A DNA stretch of 64,000 bases from assembly GCA_027923505.1 (NCBI GenBank), contig BROI01000003.1, positions 310,001 to 374,000 on the forward strand, written 5' to 3'. Source of the DNA: Mayamaea pseudoterrestris (lineage: Eukaryota > Bacillariophyta > Bacillariophyceae > Sellaphorales > Sellaphoraceae). How positions within the stretch are numbered: position 1 is the first letter of the stretch; the number at the start of each line of letters is the position of its first letter. A program made the translations under genes and the position numbers. Shown in pieces: positions 61,365 through 64,000 of the stretch. A model generated the notes under the pieces. It was not told the origin of the DNA, did not search any database, and saw only the letters and a program-made list of their open reading frames with translations.

Positions 61365-62384
61365 ATGACGACTACATTTGGCAAGGAGAACTGGAAAGCA
61401 AATTCACCTCCGGTGAAGTCACATGGCAAACGGGGGCTCGGCGACTACGGCGAGCATTCTTCGCACGTCGACTGCTCCCAGCAGCAGCCACCCAAGATAG
61501 ATGAAGAGAAGGCCATCATGATGGAGAAGGCTCAGCGAGGCTTGCGTTGGTCGCTGAAGGACTTTGAGATTGGCCGACCGCTAGGTAGAGGCAAGTTTGG
61601 CCATGTTTACCTCGCTCGCGAAAAGCAGTCAGGCTGGATCGTTGCCATCAAGGTGCTTGAAAAATCGCAGCTCCTTCGGTCCAATGTCGAGCATCAACTC
61701 CGTCGCGAAATCGAAATCCAAAGCGACCTTCGCCACCGCAACATTCTCCGCATGTACGGTTACTTTTACGACGAAACTCGCATCTACCTCATTCTTGAAT
61801 ACTCGGCCGGAGGCGAGCTTTACAAGAAGCTTGTCCGACATCGTACTTTTCCAGAAAAGGTGGCGGCTCGGTACATTACGGATCTTGCGGGAGCCTTGCG
61901 CTACTGTCACCAGCGTCACATTATTCATCGCGACATTAAGCCGGAGAACCTTCTGATAGGTTTCAATGGCGAAATCAAGCTCGCTGACTTTGGATGGTCG
62001 ATTCATACGCCCAGCGCTCGCCGCATCACTCTTTGCGGGACGCTGGATTACTTGCCTCCGGAAATGGTGGAGGGCCGCGAGCACGATGAGCGAGTCGATG
62101 TTTGGGCTCTGGGTATCCTCCTGTACGAGTTCTTGGTCGGCAATCCTCCGTTTGAATCAAGCACGCACGGTGCCACGTATCGCCGCATTTCGTCCATTGA
62201 CTTGCGCTTTCCTCGCAACATTCAGGAAGACGCACAGGACCTCATTCGTAAGCTGCTCGTCAAGGATCCGGCCAAGCGCATGCTCTTGTCCAAAATCCCT
62301 GAACATCCGTGGATCAAGCGCGCGTTGACCAAGTCAAAGGCGACGCCAATGAGCCAACACAAACTAGCGAGCCGCGTTGTGTAA
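61365..62384 (+). CDS. AUR: Aurora-type mitotic serine/threonine kinase
   Basis: This is a 339-aa single exon. A short N-terminus ([14 protein letters not shown], with a KEN box) precedes the kinase domain (about residues 66-320). Visible motifs are [20 protein letters not shown] (Gly loop), [11 protein letters not shown] (ATP-binding Lys), [46 protein letters not shown] (DFG-W, typical of Auroras), [19 protein letters not shown] (activation segment with the Thr two residues before CGT) and [20 protein letters not shown]. The last ~15 residues are basic. Auroras control centrosome/spindle and chromosome segregation. The KEN box suggests destruction by the anaphase-promoting complex, an inference. 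I cannot say whether it serves the A or B role. Confidence 0.93.
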   Translation: MTTTFGKENWKANSPPVKSHGKRGLGDYGEHSSHVDCSQQQPPKIDEEKAIMMEKAQRGLRWSLKDFEIGRPLGRGKFGHVYLAREKQSGWIVAIKVLEKSQLLRSNVEHQLRREIEIQSDLRHRNILRMYGYFYDETRIYLILEYSAGGELYKKLVRHRTFPEKVAARYITDLAGALRYCHQRHIIHRDIKPENLLIGFNGEIKLADFGWSIHTPSARRITLCGTLDYLPPEMVEGREHDERVDVWALGILLYEFLVGNPPFESSTHGATYRRISSIDLRFPRNIQEDAQDLIRKLLVKDPAKRMLLSKIPEHPWIKRALTKSKATPMSQHKLASRVV

Positions 62385-62569
62385 GGCCTATAGAAGAGGT
62401 GTTGGAGCTATAAATACAAGATTTGAATAATAAACATGAATTAAAGATTAGTCATGGTAGCTTGTGTCTGAGCGGCATTTACGCTCCGTCGTGACGCTTC
62501 CATTTTCCATTCGACAACGCAGTCCATTACCCAAACATAAAGCACCTCAAACCATTCATTTCCATTATT

Positions 62570-64000
62570 ATGTTTTCGCTACGTCCCATAGTCGCATCCA
62601 TACTCTTGCGTCAAGGATTGGTGTCGGCCTTTGCGCCGCCGGCTCGTTCGTTCCGTCGACCATTGTTTGCACTCCACGCAGCTGCATCAACATCACCCGT
62701 CCCCATGACACTGATCAGTGGCTTTCTTGGAACTGGCAAAACAACTGCACTCAAGCATTTGTTAGAAAATAAGGAGCAGCTCAAGATTGGCGTCATTGTC
62801 AATGACTTGGCGTCTGTCAACATTGACAGTAAACTCATTGCCGGATCAGCCAAGGGCGACATGGTGGAGCTTCAGAATGGATGCGCCTGCTGCAGTTCGG
62901 CGGATGAGCTCTTTGTGTCGGTCGAGCGACTGTTGGATGGAAGAGATTTGGATGCTGTCGTCGTGGAGTTGAGTGGAGTGGCGGATCCCATGGCGATCAA
63001 GAATAATTGGAAAATGGCTCCGCCGGCCATTCGAGAGATTGCTGATGTCGCTAGGGTTGTGACCATTGTGGATGCGAATACGTTTGGATCGGATTTCATG
63101 ACATGGGATCTTGCTGCTGAACGAAAGGATTGGGTTGATCCCGACGATGAATGCGCGGGAAGTCGAAAAGTGGCCGAGCTGCTCGCGGAGCAAGTGGAGG
63201 CTGCTGATTTGATTCTTGTCAACAAGGTGGATATGGCTACTGAAGAAGAAGCCAAGGTCGCCACTTCGGTCGCCAAGGCGCTGAATGACAAGGCTGATAT
63301 TCTACAAGTCGAGTTTGGCAAGGTGAGCCCCAGATCCATGATTAGCCTAAGCATGCCTGTGCCAATCGAACCTGCCCATGCCCACGACCACAAGCACGCT
63401 GACGAGGCCTGCAAGGACGCCGACTGCACCGATGCAACCCATTCGCACAATCATGATCATGCTTGCGCCGAGCCGGCATGTACCGATACATCGCACTCGC
63501 ACAGTCATGATCATGTTGCGTCGGACTGCGAGGACCCAGGGTGCACCGATACGTCCCACTCCCACACTCACAATCATCAATCAACAGCAATGGAAAATCT
63601 TGGAATCACTAGTTTTGTATACAAGGCTGACAAGCCATTTCACGCGAAACGCATCATGGACTTGCTGAGCAAGTGGCCAGTGCCCATCAAGGACACACTT
63701 GACTTGGGTCTCATTCAGGAAGCTCAATCGGATGGTTACTCTCTTGGTGGCGAGCATGTGGATGCTGATAGCCCTTTTCTTGGAGTCCTTCGCAGCAAGG
63801 GCTTTAGCTGGTTTGCTCCCTCCAAATGGAGTGGCGCAAATGACGATGCATGGAGGCACGAAACGGCCATGTACTGGAGTCATGCCGGCAAGCATTTTAG
63901 CATTTCGTCGGCTGGCAAGTGGTGGGCGACGGTACCAAAAGCACAAATCAAGGACTTGTTTGTGGACAACATGGATGAATACGAACGTATCTTAAGAGAC
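62570..64000 (+). CDS. Plastid-targeted CobW/COG0523 (ZNG-type) GTPase metallochaperone, C-terminus cut off
   Basis: The frame runs from the ATG at 62570 to the window end (477 codons) without a stop. The leader MFSLRPIVASILLRQGLVSA ends in SAFAP, the diatom plastid-import motif, followed by a basic transit-like segment (ARSFRRPLFALHAAA). The GTPase domain has SGFLGTGKTTALKHLL (Walker A), NDLASVNIDSKLI, VELQNGCACCSSADEL with the CxCC metal motif, VVELSGVADP (Walker B) and LVNKVD. A Cys/His insert (about residues 268-338) contains three copies of a C-TD-THSH-HDH unit. The CobW C-terminal domain follows (FHAKRIMDLLSKWP, LRSKGFSWFA, WWATVP). COG0523 proteins use GTP to deliver metals such as zinc to client enzymes. 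The client here is unknown. Confidence 0.9.
   Translation, partial: MFSLRPIVASILLRQGLVSAFAPPARSFRRPLFALHAAASTSPVPMTLISGFLGTGKTTALKHLLENKEQLKIGVIVNDLASVNIDSKLIAGSAKGDMVELQNGCACCSSADELFVSVERLLDGRDLDAVVVELSGVADPMAIKNNWKMAPPAIREIADVARVVTIVDANTFGSDFMTWDLAAERKDWVDPDDECAGSRKVAELLAEQVEAADLILVNKVDMATEEEAKVATSVAKALNDKADILQVEFGKVSPRSMISLSMPVPIEPAHAHDHKHADEACKDADCTDATHSHNHDHACAEPACTDTSHSHSHDHVASDCEDPGCTDTSHSHTHNHQSTAMENLGITSFVYKADKPFHAKRIMDLLSKWPVPIKDTLDLGLIQEAQSDGYSLGGEHVDADSPFLGVLRSKGFSWFAPSKWSGANDDAWRHETAMYWSHAGKHFSISSAGKWWATVPKAQIKDLFVDNMDEYERILRD

Noticed and set aside
63370-63580. The Cys/His repeat of the CobW gene as a CRISPR-like or minisatellite array
   Set aside because: It is an in-frame coding repeat within a continuous GTPase frame; units are degenerate at DNA level.

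Overview
This window is nuclear DNA from a photosynthetic stramenopile, most likely a diatom. The evidence is taxon-specific: an aureochrome (bZIP plus LOV photoreceptor, 26923-28612); a gene with the diatom-type FGRGG/TNHHPGN (DUF6824-like) domain (15805-18306); a nuclear-encoded PsbU with an AFAP plastid motif followed by a twin-arginine lumen signal (50848-51431); a CobW-type GTPase with a SAFAP plastid motif (62570-64000); an AP2-domain factor; and a helicase-associated-type domain gene. Genes are dense, sit on both strands, and have no or few short GT-AG introns (about 50-160 nt). No operons, CRISPR arrays, rRNA or tRNA genes, or intact mobile elements were recognised.

Layout. 0-6.5 kb: a sulfotransferase running off the left edge, an orphan gene, a helicase-associated-domain gene, a small orphan ORF, a broken gene at 3740-4160, the four-exon complex I subunit NDUFS7/NuoB, and a truncated alpha/beta hydrolase. 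6.5-20 kb: an ankyrin protein, an organelle-type protein-only RNase P (PRORP), nucleoporin Nup58, PP2A scaffold subunit A, the DUF6824-like gene, and a neuferricin-like cytochrome b5 protein. 20-33 kb: a second ankyrin protein, CTP:phosphoethanolamine cytidylyltransferase, a stramenopile orphan putative DNA-binding protein divergent from the aureochrome, Mediator subunit MED6, a TPR protein, and L-galactono-1,4-lactone dehydrogenase. 33-45 kb: AP2 factor, eIF3g, an HSPA13-like Hsp70, a TIM-barrel-like orphan, atlastin, Rab6, XAP5 and a tRNA-splicing endonuclease subunit. 45-64 kb: TAF5, PAN3, POP5, PsbU, a 7.1-kb CBP/p300-type acetyltransferase, a membrane dual-specificity phosphatase, Aurora kinase, and the CobW GTPase running off the right edge.

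The genes are mostly unrelated housekeeping functions. Several themes recur. Transcription machinery: CBP/p300, TAF5, MED6 and bZIP/AP2 factors. RNA processing: PRORP, POP5, tRNA endonuclease and PAN3. Chloroplast and light: aureochrome, PsbU, and the presumably plastid PRORP and CobW. Mitochondrial functions: NDUFS7 and GLDH.

Most interesting for follow-up are TGACGT-core sites, the reported binding core of aureochromes and of diatom CO2/cAMP-responsive bZIPs. They lie in several divergent promoters, upstream of the aureochrome itself and 54 nt before the PsbU start. Also notable are coexisting protein-only and RNP-type RNase P components, a plastid-type metallochaperone with a tandem Cys/His repeat, and two decayed genes flanking NDUFS7. 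Splice sites were read by eye from GT-AG signals, phase and protein continuity; no transcript data were available.
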